Program-made: the position numbers and the translations under genes
In this document: in pieces, positions 34,431-46,494 of the stretch
Layout of the letters: each line of letters starts with the position of its first letter
Numbering within the stretch: position 1 is the stretch's first letter
The notes under the pieces: model-generated
What the model saw: only the letters and a program-made list of their open reading frames with translations
Told to the model about the DNA's origin: nothing
Databases searched by the model: none
DNA from: Harmonia axyridis
Taxonomy: Eukaryota; Arthropoda; Insecta; Coleoptera; Coccinellidae
Assembly: GCF_914767665.1 (NCBI RefSeq)
Contig: NC_059501.1
Location: 82,496,798 to 82,560,797 of the forward strand
DNA: 64,000 bases
Reading direction: 5' to 3'

Positions 34431-34990
34431 TGTTATCTCTCACTCCTTATCGTCTACCCCCCCCCCCACCCCATACCATCCCAACAGAAACCGCTTAACA
34501 GCCCCGGGACGCTGCAATAAATCAGTACCCCATTCATCCAGAACCTGGAGATCGAAGAACATCTCTTCCTATCGGCCTCTCGGATCTTCACTTCTGCTCC
34601 CGTTTCCCGCGTCGTCTTCAGACGCGTAAACTTTCCGGCATTCACGAATTGGACCGTTCCGGCAGTTTGCCACCCATTTGCATATTCATTCGCGGTTTTT
34701 CTTTCATCAAAGTTACGGCCCGAACGAATAGAGGGCCAAATTAAACCAATCTCGCCGATTGTATCGTCATGAATGATATTCATTTGGCGCCCGTGCAATT
34801 ATACCAGATTGGCAGTGCGCGTTTTTGCCAGAGGGGTTGATTGACCGGGAAGTGTTGGGAATTTGAGGAATCCGTCTGGCGAGGGGGAGATCGGTCTATT
34901 AGGATGATGAATTACCATCCGAAAGGGGGGAGTCTTATCCAGTTTTCTGGCGAAATTGGATAGGAGAGATGTTGGGTGTGTTTTATTAAC
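34430..34990. other. GC-rich island with a poly-C run
   Basis: CpG-rich block. A C run lies at about 34459-34467. A 114-codon minus-strand frame (34454-34798) is unrecognised and ends in the poly-G complement, which suggests chance. Confidence 0.4.
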
Positions 34991-35054
34991 TGGGAGCAAG
35001 GTAGAATTTCTCGGGAACTAGAGGGAGTGAAGACAGCTCAACACACTTGCCAGA

Positions 35055-35565
35055 AAAAAAGCATAAACTGTTTTCATCATCCCGGAACCTTTCTGTGGTA
35101 TAGCCGAATGTACCTACAAACCTACAGAGTTTCAGGAGAAGGAAAAACAGAAAGAGAAACACTCTGACGGAATCTTCCTGGGTTGGATCATTTCAATAAG
35201 TTTCGATGAAACTTTGAATCTGGATCTTCGCAAGAATATGCTACACCTCCTCACTGGATTCCTCATAGGGAGTTGTCGTCTTAGGAAACTCCTCATGAGA
35301 TGGGTATAGCAGAAAATGACGAGTGCAGATTCTGTGGGGAGGAGGAAGAAACTCCGGATCACCTGGTGACAGAATGCCTGGACATCACTAGCCAACGCAA
35401 TAAGTGTTTTGGACAAGAAACTCGTAGAAATGAGGAATTTGCCTCCTTGAAGCCATATCAGGTACTGTAGTTCATTAGAACTCTGGAACTGGAAGGCGAG
35501 TTGTAGATCACTTCATGGAGAGAATTGATGAGGTCACAATATTTCAACAGGTCGCAGTGAAAGGG
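35055..35565 (+). pseudogene. I/R1-like LINE tail, same subfamily as 28.25-28.75 kb
   Basis: Translation gives TESSWVGSF, the RNase H end LLTGFLIGSCRLRKLLM, then EMGIAENDECRFCGEEEETP, DHLVTECLDITSQRNKC and EEFASLKPYQVL, with stops after. The zinc-knuckle-like cysteines (CRFC ... HLVTEC) are intact in this copy. Frame changes near 35305 and stops near 35470 make it dead. Confidence 0.8.
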
Positions 35566-35569
35566 AATC

Positions 35570-36260
35570 TTTTCAATTACATCTTAATCTTGAAGATAGG
35601 TATTCTAGGTCGTAGATTGTAACTTGACACTGCATTTCTCCGATATGAATGATGCTTCTCTCTTGATGCGGTATTTATACTCTCTCCACTTTAGGTAGGC
35701 GAAGCTATGAGACTCATCCCTTTCACTTCTGGTAGATCTCGAGTTAAGACCTAATGCTGGTTACCAGGCTGTGTGCACTATTGAAAAGAATACTCTATTG
35801 AATGTCAGCTTCAACAAGTTTTGATCATCCACAGCATCTTCAATCAGCTTAATATGAAATGTCTACGTTTGACTATTTCACTTGGAGATTGATACTTCTG
35901 ATCCGAAAACATAATCGAATATTCAATTCAACGAAGTCATGTTAGTACCATAACACAAGAAAGTCTGAAAAAATAAACTTAATATTTCGATTGAAAACGT
36001 TCGAATTCGAATCGTTTTAACTGATCCAGCCCTAGTCTCGAAGAACCAGATTAAAAATTTCAAATCAATATTCTTTTAGATGATGTTCTGGCTTCTTGAA
36101 GTGAATAGTGATAATAAATTATTTTTAAGCACGAATCTGAGATTCAATAACAATGATTTCAAGGAAAGATTAGCACTGGATTAGTGTTGTGATCACCATG
36201 TTTCCATTAATTTCAATTTGCAAGAATAGTTAGGACGATTTCTTGCCTCTTGGAAGCACC
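35570..36260. other. AT-rich stretch, nothing recognised
   Basis: No gene or repeat was noticed. Confidence 0.35.
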
Positions 36261-36261
36261 A

Positions 36262-36610
36262 GTTCAATTTAATGAATTCACCAAGTTGATAAATTCAGTA
36301 ATTTTGTTGAACTATAAGGCACTGACGAGGAAAAATTGTATTATTGAATACAAAAATTCCGAAACGTACGTCTCTTTATATCAATTCAGTTATTCAATTT
36401 GTTAACCGTTTACTCAATCAGTACAGTTTTAGTTATTTTGAATTTTCTTTTGGTTGATTAATTATTTGGTCCTTTTTAGAATTGAAATTAGATTCCAAGA
36501 CAAGAATAAACCGAATATATCATGAATATAGATATTATGTATTGTGAAGGAATAGACACAAAGTTGTCAATTTTTTTATATTTATATTGAATATCCTTCA
36601 TGGAGTAGAC
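36262..36610 (+). repeat. Single-arm copy of the 12.8 kb hammerhead repeat
   Basis: It matches the right arm at 13.21-13.51 kb and then the outer left arm end. Shared phrases include GTTGAACTATAAGGCACTGA, CAAAAATTCCGAAACGT, ATTCAATTTGTTAACC and TTGTGAAGG. No inverted partner lies beside it, which shows the inverted form is not the only state of the family. Confidence 0.8.
36317..36373 (+). ncRNA. Hammerhead ribozyme motif, second copy
   Basis: Helix I AGGCA, core CTGACGA (36322-36328; the changed base is position 7, the most tolerant core position), helix II GGAA...TTCC with TTGTAT/ATACAA conserved and a different loop, GAAA (36361-36364), CGT, cleavage base A36368 and CGTCT. Four of five helix I pairs hold. 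Loop changes alongside conserved stems are consistent with selection on structure before or after insertion. Confidence 0.6.
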
Positions 36611-36614
36611 TCAC

Positions 36615-37730
36615 TAAACCTATTTTATTGATGAATATCATCATGTTGTTAAATCCTCAGGAGTGAAGATAGAGAAATAATTCATTTACGAGTTCCTTTC
36701 ATTATCATTCAATTCCGTACTTTGGTAGAAGTAATTCTCTGATGAAATACTCGAAATGAGAATAAAAAGAATGAAATATTGTTTTCATCCAAAATCTAAA
36801 GATGGTCCTGCCGTAATCGTAACAACTGAATATTCAGGAATTTGAACCTGAAATATCAATTGAAAAATCTCTTCAAAATACCTCAAGTTGTCACCATTGA
36901 AAACTCCCCATAACATATGGAGAAATTTACACAAATGATGATAGAGAAAAAAATTACAGTCGTTAGAATTCTATGAAAAAAGTTTGTACGAGTATCGGAA
37001 AAGTTTCGAATAATTGAATTATACATTATTCCTCATAAAAATGGCAAGATTGATCAACGTAGATACAGAACGAATACGGAGAAATAACATCCCGAAGGCT
37101 TTCTCCCAAAAATATTTCACTGCCATCTGTCATGGGGATTCCAAGTTGAGATGAATGTGGAGCTCGTCTCGTGTTCCGTCTCTAACTTGGAAAAGAAAAT
37201 ATACCCAGACGAGGTCATTATACTTTCAGAATAATTTTTTATTGGCGAAGTTGGGAAACTCCAAATACATTATATCTATGCAGAGTTTTTTTCCTGTTTT
37301 TCCGCACTCTAGTTTCGAGATATATCATTTTAGTTCCGCGACCATTTGGATTATTGAAACAACCCGGAGTTTTTAGCTAACAGTGAAATACTGTAGTCAC
37401 TTATATTCAGAAGTATCGAATTATGAGATTACTAGAGATTTATTTCGGAGAGGATAAGGACTATAATCTGGGTTTATAATGCAAGACTCAAGTTAAAAAA
37501 AGAATTATAATTCATTGTACCCTCAAATTATGGAATCTAATTTAGTAAAGTTAGCAATATGATGCTTGAGTGGCTTCATTTCTTCAGCATTAATCCTTAA
37601 AGCTTTTCCGCAACCCTTGAGAAATGTTGATATTGTTGTCAGTTCATGATGTTGAAGGTCACCTTTTTACTTGATCCTTTGTCTAGGAGAAATCTTAGCT
37701 CGAAATGCTATTGTTAATCCCTGATCAAAA
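36615..37730. other. AT-rich stretch
   Basis: A small GC-richer patch near 37.07-37.18 kb; otherwise nothing recognisable. Confidence 0.35.
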
Positions 37731-37739
37731 GCAATAACG

Positions 37740-38000
37740 CATCGTTGATTCTGAACTTTGATTGGAAGTGTTGAAGCGGAATATACGCGTTGATATGTGA
37801 CAGTGGAAGAAATATGGATTCCTCACAATGCTCCACAGTCGAAGACCGTCAGCTGAACAGAAAGCAGTCGGTGAAAACCATCCAAAGCGACAAAATTCCC
37901 AAACATCAACTGGCATTGTTATAGCATTCATATTTGGGACGTACCAACTTGCTTCCATTCCAAATGTTGCAAGAGGAAGAACTCAGAACGTCTCAGCTTT
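37740..38000 (+). pseudogene. Mariner transposase, first catalytic region
   Basis: Broken frames read YVTVEEIWIPHNAPQSKT and ENHPKRQNSQTSTGIVIAFI, corresponding to the mariner segment around the first catalytic aspartate (here replaced by glutamate in VEEIW) and the following linker. It continues, after an interposed LINE scrap, at 38.38 kb. Confidence 0.65.
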
Positions 38001-38044
38001 ATTTCTCATTACAAACGAAATTTCGGATGATTCCTAAAAAATTC

Positions 38045-38285
38045 AATTGCTTGAATGGGTGATGGATAAAGCCATGCTTGGCATTACGAAAGAAAAAATC
38101 CTCAACTGAATCAAAGTCATGACTATAATGGAGAAGATGCCAGAGTTGAAGTGGCATCAGGTGGGTCATGTAGCAGGACTGAAGGACTAGAGGAGATGTC
38201 AGAAGACGCAGGATACAAAGCATTGCAAGGACTTTGTCCAGGAGTGTCTCAGGAGTGGACAAATGGAGACTGACAAAGAAGATGA
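38045..38285 (+). pseudogene. LINE ORF2 scrap lying inside the mariner
   Basis: The translation includes LEWVMDKAMLGITKEKILN, a stop, then IKVMTIMEKMPELKWHQVGH and VAGLKD. This matches the post-RT LEWxMxRAMLG ... KLKWxxxGHVA region of the LINE family also seen at 8.25 kb. Its position between two mariner halves suggests insertion into the transposon. Confidence 0.65.
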
Positions 38286-38379
38286 TATATTGTTCATTGG
38301 CTATCTTCACGAGAGTAAATACATCAACATTAAATATTATATAACGTTATAAAGTCGGCTGTGTACAAAAATTAAGAAG

Positions 38380-38745
38380 AAATGTTTTCAAATGGAAAAA
38401 AAACATTATTTTTTACCAAGACAACGAAATTTGCTGCAAATCGATGACTATGGTTCATTTGTAAGAACTGCGCTGCAAACTGCTTGACCATCCAGTGCAT
38501 TATTCAGATCTGACCCTCAAGTATTACTTACTTTTTTCAGACCACATAAAAATGCTCCAGAGAATGAAATCTGACTTCAATAAAGGAGTGATTGCTGAGG
38601 TTGAAGCTTTCTCTGAAAGCAACGACAAATCTTCCCGACGAAAAAGGATTGAGAAGATAGAAGAGGATTGAAGTATATCTTGAAGATAACTAAGTTGACG
38701 AATAAAGTCCAGATTTTAAGAAAAAAAATATGTTTTACAGATTAG
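38380..38745 (+). pseudogene. Mariner transposase, C-terminal region
   Basis: The second catalytic block survives as QDNEICCKSM, followed by ELRCKLLDHPVHYSDLTLKY (the third aspartate is in YSDL), LFSDHIKMLQRMKSDF, GVIAEVEAFSESNDKSSRR and RIEKIEED. Together with 37.74-38.0 kb it is one mariner copy. Confidence 0.75.
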
Positions 38746-38749
38746 GCTC

Positions 38750-39605
38750 GTTTCTTCATGAATCAACTGCTTTTTCCGATTATTATATTCATGACCAAAT
38801 AAGGAGAAACTTTTGAATTAACAATTTTTCGTGAAGTAGTTGTAACTCACAAGTTTAACCGGTTACACAAAGAGTCTACCAGACACCAATCATAATATTT
38901 CCCACGGTCTCCAAACACTGAAAAGAGCAAGTTCGTCAAAATTATTACATAGCAAAATACATAGTCGTCAGAGTCGAGGAGACTCCCTGTCACCAGTTAC
39001 GTATGTATCATAATTTAGATTCGAGTAAGTCTGATTCGCATAACATTTTGGATCTTCCAAGGAAAGGTATTTAAGATGGTTCGTCAAGTGAAAGAAAGTT
39101 TATATGGTTCGACAAAATATCTCACTCTCCAATAAACAGCAGTTGTACTGCTGTCATCTATGCACCACACCATAGCAATAAGTGAACAAACCAAAATACC
39201 TGAAAACATTGCTTGGAATAATTAAACGAAGAAGAAGATTGGTACATCAGACGAGAAGACTGCAAAATACAAAACCAATTTGCTTATAATGTTGCTGTGA
39301 ATATTCTTCAACTGCTGTGTTGGTAGAAATGTGGAACCATGAATTCCTTCTGAACGAATGTTTGATATTTTCTTGTTTTTTTTTTTGTACTTTAAAATTT
39401 TATGTTTTCATGGAACTGACATCCTTTCCCTACAACTATTAATCGTTAAATACAAATTCTGTTCAAATTATGTTAAACTCACAAGTTTAAGCAAATTTTA
39501 TGTTTAACTGAGCGATTAATCAACATACTCATACGACGAAGTGCCTCTTCAACCAACAATTTCGGCAGCTCATTATCCTACAGAATACGATAAAAACGTT
39601 ACATA
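38750..39605. other. AT-rich stretch
   Basis: No feature recognised. Confidence 0.35.
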
Positions 39606-39609
39606 ATAG

Positions 39610-40165
39610 AGACCTAATCCATCTCTCTCGCGACAGCATTAGCGTAATCGCGCCAGACAGAACGCCAACTACGATAGACGGCGTACCGTAAACACGATCG
39701 CGATCGTAAACTATGTTGCAGAGTAATCAGCATTAGCGTGTACACAAAGTTATGCACCATCAACTCTCTCTCGCAATCACCTCTCAGAGCCTTTGTCGAC
39801 TCAAAGACGGCGAGATTTTACGTCCCCGGCCAGGTTTATTAACCGAGGGAATTATTTTTGAGCGGGCATAATTTCATCAAATAAACGCCGCGTCGTGATT
39901 AAGGCCGGACTGGCTGACGACGTCCCTTTTGGAAAATTTACTGCGAGTCGGCAGGGCCGGCGGAGTTCATCATGGCATCGTTTTTACGACGGCGACGACG
40001 TCATCGCCGTCATATTAAATTTCATGGAGTGCAGCTTAAGGAGGCGGCTAGACGAGAGGACTTGGGTCTTGCGGAAACTGTTGACTCGGCTTGAAATATT
40101 GATGAGGGATAGGTTGACAAATCGTTGGAGGTGTTGACGTGGCGTTGGATCGTGATGAAGCAGTT
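39610..40165. other. GC- and CpG-rich island
   Basis: Strongly CpG-rich, with runs such as GACGGCGACGACGTCATCGC near 39989-40008. The 80-codon plus frame (39895-40137) and 72-codon minus frame overlap and are unrecognised. Confidence 0.45.
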
Positions 40166-40590
40166 CCGAGAGATTGGTTTTTTCAGATAGTGAAAGGATC
40201 AAGATCGTTCTGATTTTTCTTTGAGAATCTTTGAATTTTCATATATTGGAATTTGATAAATATTATAAGGAAAATGTGAAAATGATATTAGGCCAGAAAT
40301 TGTGTTTAATATAGCGAAAACCCAAGTTTTTTTGTTGATAATACAACTATCTTCGTCAACAGAGTCCCCTTCAAGGGTAACACATGTACTTCAACGCAAC
40401 ATTTACTTTTGAATATCTTTTCTCTAGAAAGATTGGTATTCGATTGAAGAATGGGCTTAAAAACCCGCAATCACTTCTCCATTAGAGCCGAATTTATTTA
40501 CCCAGATTATTCCTCAGAGGCCAACAGATAATCAGTAATCAGAGCCAGATCTGGAGAATAACTTGGTTGTCATGTATTTGGTAGCGTGAA

Positions 40591-41068
40591 ACTCGTTTGA
40601 CACTTATACTGTTCGATTCGGTTAGGTGCGTATTCGATTCATTTTCGGTAGCGCCTGAAACGAATGAAAACTCTCCACAGACACTCGGTTAGTATAAGGA
40701 TTGGTTTCACGACTGGACTTATGTAATCAGCCGCTCAATATCAATGTCAAGTGAATAAGACATTTCCAAATGTAAATTACAAAATTTAAAATGAGAAAAT
40801 GAATATTAAATAATATTTTCCCTTGCCGAAAACGTGACCGAACCGAAACTAAACCGTATGTTTGTAAACGACCAATTGCTTTTGTGAACTGTGGACCCGA
40901 AAGGAAACCGAACTAAACCGATTCGTGTCGAGGGGGCTTTCGGTTCTATCAGTTATCTATTAGGTACCGAACACACATTGTATTACCGTTTCACACTTTT
41001 ACGGCGGCTACCGAAAACGAATCGAATACGCACCGAACCGAATCGAACAGTATAAGTGTGAAACGAGT
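40591..41068. mobile_element. MITE with long terminal inverted repeats
   Basis: The left end starts ACTCGTTTGACACTTATACT and the right end, read inward, starts ACTCGTTTCACACTTATACT. Similarity continues for about 65 bases through GGTGCGTATTCGATTC and TTTTCGGTAGC with a handful of mismatches. The 478-bp element has no coding capacity; its interior repeats ACCGAACCGAAAC-like motifs. I could not fix a target duplication, so the superfamily is open. Confidence 0.9.
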
Positions 41069-41069
41069 A

Positions 41070-42280
41070 TAATTCTTTTCATTTTATTCTGTCTTTCTTC
41101 GATTTGCGATGAGGTTGTCCTGCTGGATGTGTATTCTGAAGCTTGGTAAAAAAAGTGGCATGACACCGGCATTTGTGCCAGGCTTCGGCATTAAAAGACG
41201 TTGAGGACACATTTCAAATATGACTAATTTCAATTCGAACTAGCTTTGAGTTGTAAACAGGTAGTATTAATGAATGGTAAATCAATTTCATATATAACTT
41301 GACAATGCTGAGGAATCCCCTCAATAGGTGATCGCTAGCTGGACAGAGCTGGAGAGTCACATATGATACTACTTCCTTGAATTACAATGAATGAAATATT
41401 CTTCACAGATAATGCTATAGACTACCCTGTGGTTTTTAATTCTCAAGAAGAAATAAATAAGCTTCTGAATAAAGTAGTTGAAAATATAGTGGTAATACGT
41501 GGTCTACCTATGTTGTACTGATATTATTGGATAAATGAACATCATGGTATCGAGAAATTTTGTGGTATTGATCTTTATTTTCTGAGAAACGAAAGCCATG
41601 AATATGGAGAAATAATATTCCAAAAAGTCGTCAGACCTCATTCATTCTTTTTGAAAAAACACTGTTAGGTTTCAAGAAGATCATCATGATTCGTGATCGA
41701 ATCTGGTGTATAGAAATCCTCAATAGATTATTATGGAAATTTGAGGAGCTTTTAACGACTCGAGTCATAAAATACGACATTAAAATCAATTCTGAATTGG
41801 TTATTCAAATTGGGTAGCTTGAAGATAGCTCACTCTACTAACTCCATTCCATATCACTATGAAAATATCGCAGGCTGTCAGTATATCGACCGCATCCCTG
41901 AGAGTGCCACTATCAGTTTGCAATTCCAGCGAACATTCCGATGTTTATGTCTATCAATATGCCACCTGTTGCCGATCTCACGGATAGCCTGGAAGTATCG
42001 GCATTTGTGTCAATATCGGAGTCGAGCCTGAACTCTAGAATATGCCGTAATGATCTGTCAGTTTTGGAGATATGAATATGCATCAAGAAGGTTTTTTCTT
42101 ACTGATGGATGTGAAATTATCCTCGGTTCTGAGAGGTTATTCTTGGAAGGAAGCATCGCTACTAGAAGAAGAACGATTGTTCAACGTCATTAGTTAAGAA
42201 GATGTTAAAGACTTAATGTAGATATAAATGAATCATTATTGCATTCCTTTCAACGCGAAATAAAATTTTTGGCATGCTAA
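41070..42280. other. AT-rich stretch with two units of the 8.5 kb short repeat
   Basis: Near 41296-41370 two units resembling CTTGACA...GCTGAGGAATC and GATCGCTAGCTGGACAGAGC recur from the cluster at 8.53-8.72 kb. The rest is unremarkable. Confidence 0.4.
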
Positions 42281-42284
42281 TTCC

Positions 42285-42460
42285 AGTGGAACAGAATTTT
42301 GTCCAAAGGTGTCATTGCCAAGGTTGAAGCTTCCTTCGAAAGCAATGAGGAATTTTTCTCTAGAAAAGTTACAGAACAGTTGGAGAAGCTTTGGAGTACA
42401 TATTCATATATCCTCTTGAAGGAGACTATGATGACAAATAAGGTAGAATTTTGTGTTTTT
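42285..42460 (+). pseudogene. Mariner transposase C-terminal scrap
   Basis: Reads GVIAKVEASFESNEEFFSRK and VTEQLEKLWSTYSYI, then a frame change to LEGDYDDK. These match the last 50 or so residues of mariner transposases. Earlier parts are not recognisable. Confidence 0.65.
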
Positions 42461-42639
42461 GTGGCTTGAGCGTGGTATTGAAGAAAATAATAAATTCATT
42501 TAACTTGTAAAAAGAGCATGAAATTAACACCTGTTGGCTCCGAGTATTTCTGTGAGCTTGGAGAAGACCAATTTAAGGTAACGGTTGACTAATAGGAGTG
42601 CGACAATAGAATAAACCTTCTCGAGAAACATTTCTGTCT

Positions 42640-43005
42640 TGTTCAGACGGAGAAATCTGTGATGTTTTCTCCGAGCTATATCAGGATTCTCTTGAAACTG
42701 GCACGACCTGAGCTGATGGTGGAACTGCTGATAGGCCACTATCGATGCAAATATCTTTTGTACCGCATAAGTAAGTCATCTCATGAGATTTGCAGACTCT
42801 GTAGAGTGAAGGTAGAAACAGCCGGACATTTTTTGGTGTGCAGATGTCCGGGATTGACTGGCCTAAGAACCACTTACATTGAAAAGTCATTCCTTGATCT
42901 CACGAGGCAACAGCCAAGGTTCTTAGGGATGCTGCCGATTTCGTTAACACCATCGACAGCCTCCTCAGGTATATATGAATTGGTAGGAAAGAAAACTTAA
43001 GATTC
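42640..43005 (+). pseudogene. I/R1-like LINE tail
   Basis: An open frame gives LARPELMVELLIGHYRCKYL, YRISKSSHEICRLCRVKVET, AGHFLVCRCPGLTGLR and LISLTPS-like residues to a stop near 43000. The cysteine and histidine spacing is that of the LINE tail after RNase H. It is the same subfamily as 5.55-6.03 kb and is uninterrupted over 113 codons, so it is one of the younger LINE fragments. Confidence 0.78.
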
Positions 43006-43239
43006 CTATGATTACCTTTTCCCAGCCGCAATTACCCCGATTCAAAATATATATATATAGCTACCCATAATGTGGGTTAAAAAAAAAGCTTGTGTGTCTT
43101 TATATCCCATTTTCATGTATTCAAGTTGATATTTCAATCATTTACTTCGTCATTATCAAACACAACACGAAGTTTAGAGTCCGTCTTCTACTTCTGTCAA
43201 AAACCAACGGTTTCAAGTTACTGTGTTCTGATTGGACAC

Positions 43240-43745
43240 GTCTTTTTACAAATTAGTGCACCCTCAACGCTGAAAGAAACGGTCAACGCCCAGCCGGACT
43301 TGTTAGGTCGCCGCGGGAGGCAAAACGTCATTAGCAGTCGAAACCCCCAGAGGGCCTTGGGTAAAAACACGGGATCCGTAAGTGAACGAAATTTTGGCCA
43401 TTAGGGAAGTTTTGCGGCCGTCAAATCTCAGGACTCCGAGGCCGATGGCCGGTGGCGGCCGGCGGAACTGCCCCTCCGAGGCCCAAGACCCTACCTGGCA
43501 GGGAAAACGACGGCTCGACCCTGGGAACTGAAGTTTTTTACGTTCTTGTTCGGGGTGGAAACTGACGCGAACAAAAGTTGTTCTGTTTTCTTGGGACTAT
43601 GGGGTTTTTGGTCGATACAAAAACCAATTGAAGTTGGGCGATGGAAAGTTCGTCTTTTCATTGGGGCTGATTCGTCGAATCCAGTTTGTCAATGGTTAAT
43701 GAAAAACTTGGAGAGAAAGTGCAAAACAAGTTATTTTTAAGAACT
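43240..43745. other. GC- and CpG-rich island
   Basis: Contains GGCCGATGGCCGGTGGCGGC near 43440-43459 and other CG-dense runs. Frames of 64-104 codons are unrecognised. Confidence 0.45.
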
Positions 43746-43749
43746 TAGC

Positions 43750-44500
43750 CGTTTTTTGATTAATTGCATTCTTTTTCATTCTCCCATGAACTCTTCGTGG
43801 TAGTTACGCAGATTCTGAGAAATTTCCTTAACAAGAATATTTTCTATTGTTCAATTGGGTGTCTATTAAGTTAAGTCGAGTCGTATCAGTATTTTTTTTT
43901 GTTATTCGGCTGAAATATTTCAGGGTTCCACATAAACATGAAATTTTGCATTTTACTCAGAAATGTTACTTATCTTTATGTAGAATGTCAACACGATCGC
44001 ATCTGTTCTTTTCAATTCTCGATACGCGATCATTATAAAATTCTGCAGGGAGTTTCAAAATGTTCTTAATCTAAAAGAAAAATTTCAAATTGAAATCATA
44101 TGAATATCAAAGTTATTCTTATGATATTCCTCCTTAATTTTCAATTTGTTAACGTTATAATCATTCAGATATCTAAACTGTATTTTTTGCTCAGACTGAC
44201 TAGCAAGTGGTTTTTATTATTAGTGTTCCTTGAACGATACCTGATTTTAAATTAATCATCTGTAACGTTACCCAATTTGGATTGGATTTCATTTGATATT
44301 TGTCCAAGAAACATATTTAAATTTTAACTCTTTATGTTTCGATGTTATTGGGTCTCAATTTTTACATCTCTGTTACTCCCTATCACCTGAATTGTTCAGG
44401 GATTATTCCTTTAGGGTTTTTCAATAAGAGTTTAATTTTGAATGGCGCGCTATCTAAGCAGCTGTCACATTTGAAGCTGCCATCTTCTGACTCTTGAAGC
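43750..44500. other. AT-rich stretch
   Basis: Near 44415-44440, TTTAGGGTTTTTCAATAAGA resembles a terminal repeat of the Tc1/mariner-like elements here, but no transposase adjoins it. Confidence 0.3.
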
Positions 44501-44504
44501 TGTC

Positions 44505-44566
44505 ACGTGCTGAGCTTCGGGTGATGGTCGGGCTGCTGACGAGGCACTGTCGGTACAAACATTTCA
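44505..44566 (+). pseudogene. LINE RNase H scrap
   Basis: About 20 codons read AELRVMVGLLTRHCRYKHF, matching the ELMVELLIGHYRCKYL segment of the LINE at 42.64 kb. It is too short for more. Confidence 0.55.
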
Positions 44567-44627
44567 TTGGTTTCTCCCAAAATATAAGTTTTTTTAATAT
44601 CAACATGAAATCTCTTATGGAAAACCC

Positions 44628-44660
44628 TTGTAACGTTACAATTGCTCATCAGACTCTATA
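44628..44660. repeat. Dispersed end sequence with TGTAACGTTACA palindrome
   Basis: TTGTAACGTTACAATTGC and the bases after it (CATCAGACTCT) recur at 63801-63833. This may be the terminus of a repeat, possibly an LTR starting TGTAACG, but the bodies have diverged beyond recognition. Confidence 0.4.
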
Positions 44661-44933
44661 GATTATTTTCAGCCTTCTAAACACCAGATCTTAGCTGGAA
44701 GCTATAATACTCCAATACCCATTCAGCGAATTCGATGTATTGAAGGCAGGTATTACGCAGGTATTCTTTCAGTTTCAGGAACTAAAGTGATTTAACGTAT
44801 GTACTTGTCCAACTTCTATATAACAAGGAATTACTTCTTCATATTTTTCAATCCCAAGAGAGGTTTCTGTAAGTAGTTAAAATCCCACGGGAGGTGCTAG
44901 AATCTCGACACACAGTTCTCGGCGATAAATCAA

Positions 44934-44955
44934 ATTATTATTATTATTATTATTA
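44934..44955. repeat. ATT microsatellite
   Basis: About seven ATT units, followed by AT-rich sequence. It resembles the trinucleotide tails of LINEs at 3.53 and 34.09 kb. Confidence 0.75.
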
Positions 44956-45119
44956 AGCAAAATTACACAGTTGAAGTACATTAAACCTATAAACTCTAAC
45001 TGAAAATTATCCATATTAAATTAAAATTTTTCAATATTAAATTAAACTAGTAATGTGTGAAATCTAAAACAAGGTACGTATCTTTCCTAAAGTCTGGAAT
45101 TATTGAGAATCTTTCAGAA

Positions 45120-45870
45120 AATTCCCTCTTTTTCCTTCTCTAGATACGCGCATCCTTTGGCGCTTCTTCGGCGACCAATTGCATACGATGAATTGACAAA
45201 TTACCGCGTCTTTGAAAATTCCAGTAGCGTAACATGAATTGAAGCCTGCAAAATCGTTGCACCCTTCACTTCTGTCGTTCACTCAGTCGTAGACTGAAAG
45301 CATTGACAAAGTTATTGCATAAAAGAATACAGGCATATTTTCAGGACATCGCTCCGGAATCGAAAACATTTCCTCTATACTGCGCGCTTCAAACACATAC
45401 CGGACCTACAAAAAAGCGGATACGATACGCAAACATCAAACCGTGTCGTTCTATCGCAACTGCAATTTCGCATTCCCACTTTTCGGGACGCTCGCGTCGT
45501 CTGAACGAACGACAAGTCAATTCGCAAAGTACACAATCGAAAAATTTCCACCTGCTTCTACGGCGAACGAGAAATGCAAAATACGTGTGCGGTTGTCAGT
45601 TCGTTCTGTTCCGACCCCGAATGTTTTCTCTCTCCGGGACGTGAGTCGGTTTTTACCGTGTTGCGATTCGATACGAGGACGTCGTTCGGTTTACGCTTTT
45701 GCCGGCGCCGGTGGCATCGCGACGTATCAAATTGGGATTTGACGGCGTATAAAGAGTCACGTAGTGGACGCGGTCAATATAATGGGATGAGGTTGTATGA
45801 ATGGGGATCTGCGAAACTATACGAGATAGGATTTCGCGAATGTTTCAGAATATTGACTGTGTTAGAGGCT
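45120..45870. other. GC- and CpG-rich island
   Basis: The longest island. Overlapping plus-strand frames of 99-113 codons share the same bases in different phases, with no recognised motif, as chance predicts in CpG-rich DNA. It might still be a promoter or regulatory block. Confidence 0.45.
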
Positions 45871-46490
45871 TAACCCTAGATACTCAGAAACTTTCTATTC
45901 GATATATTTTTCGTACCAAAAATAATGTTTGGGATTTTCGAATATAGTGTGCGAACTATATTGTACTGACTCTGTCTGCTCACAGATGGCGCTACGCGAT
46001 TTTCGCGCCACACTATTTCGGCCCCGGCGGATAAAAAAGGGGTTGTTGCAACGCAACAGGGTCACCTCTCCACGATGATGTGAGAGGGTGTGTCTTAGGC
46101 AGAGATCGTTGAATAATTTACCAGCGATCTCGGGACGAAATACCAAACTCTCGAGAGAGGACGCACCTCGTACTTGACTCGAGAAAAACTTGCCAAAGGT
46201 ACAAAGGAAAATGAGAGATTCCTTGGATAATTTTAGGAATAAGAAGTCTTTCAAGTATCGGCCTGCAAACGCTTGCAAACCTTGCAGTCCTTTTTTGTGA
46301 TTGATCCCCGTTAATCTGAAGAAAATTTCTGGAGAAAAGTAACAACTGAAAAATAAGAAAGAGGGCACGTGCTCGTATAAAGAAACACAGTTCATAAATA
46401 TATTCTCTACGGCAATTTTGCGTTTAATTGCAATATAATTGATTCTTCACTTGTTGGATATACATTGCAACAGGAACTACGTGACAGTTA
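45871..46490. other. Unrecognised stretch
   Basis: A 166-codon minus-strand frame (45895-46395) overlaps a 75-codon frame in another phase on the same strand. I cannot match either; a host exon is not excluded, but nothing supports it. Confidence 0.3.
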
Positions 46491-46494
46491 TTCC

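Noticed and set aside
45895..46395. 166-codon minus-strand frame as a host gene
   Set aside because: No known motif, no clear splice signals, and another phase of the same strand is also open over much of it.
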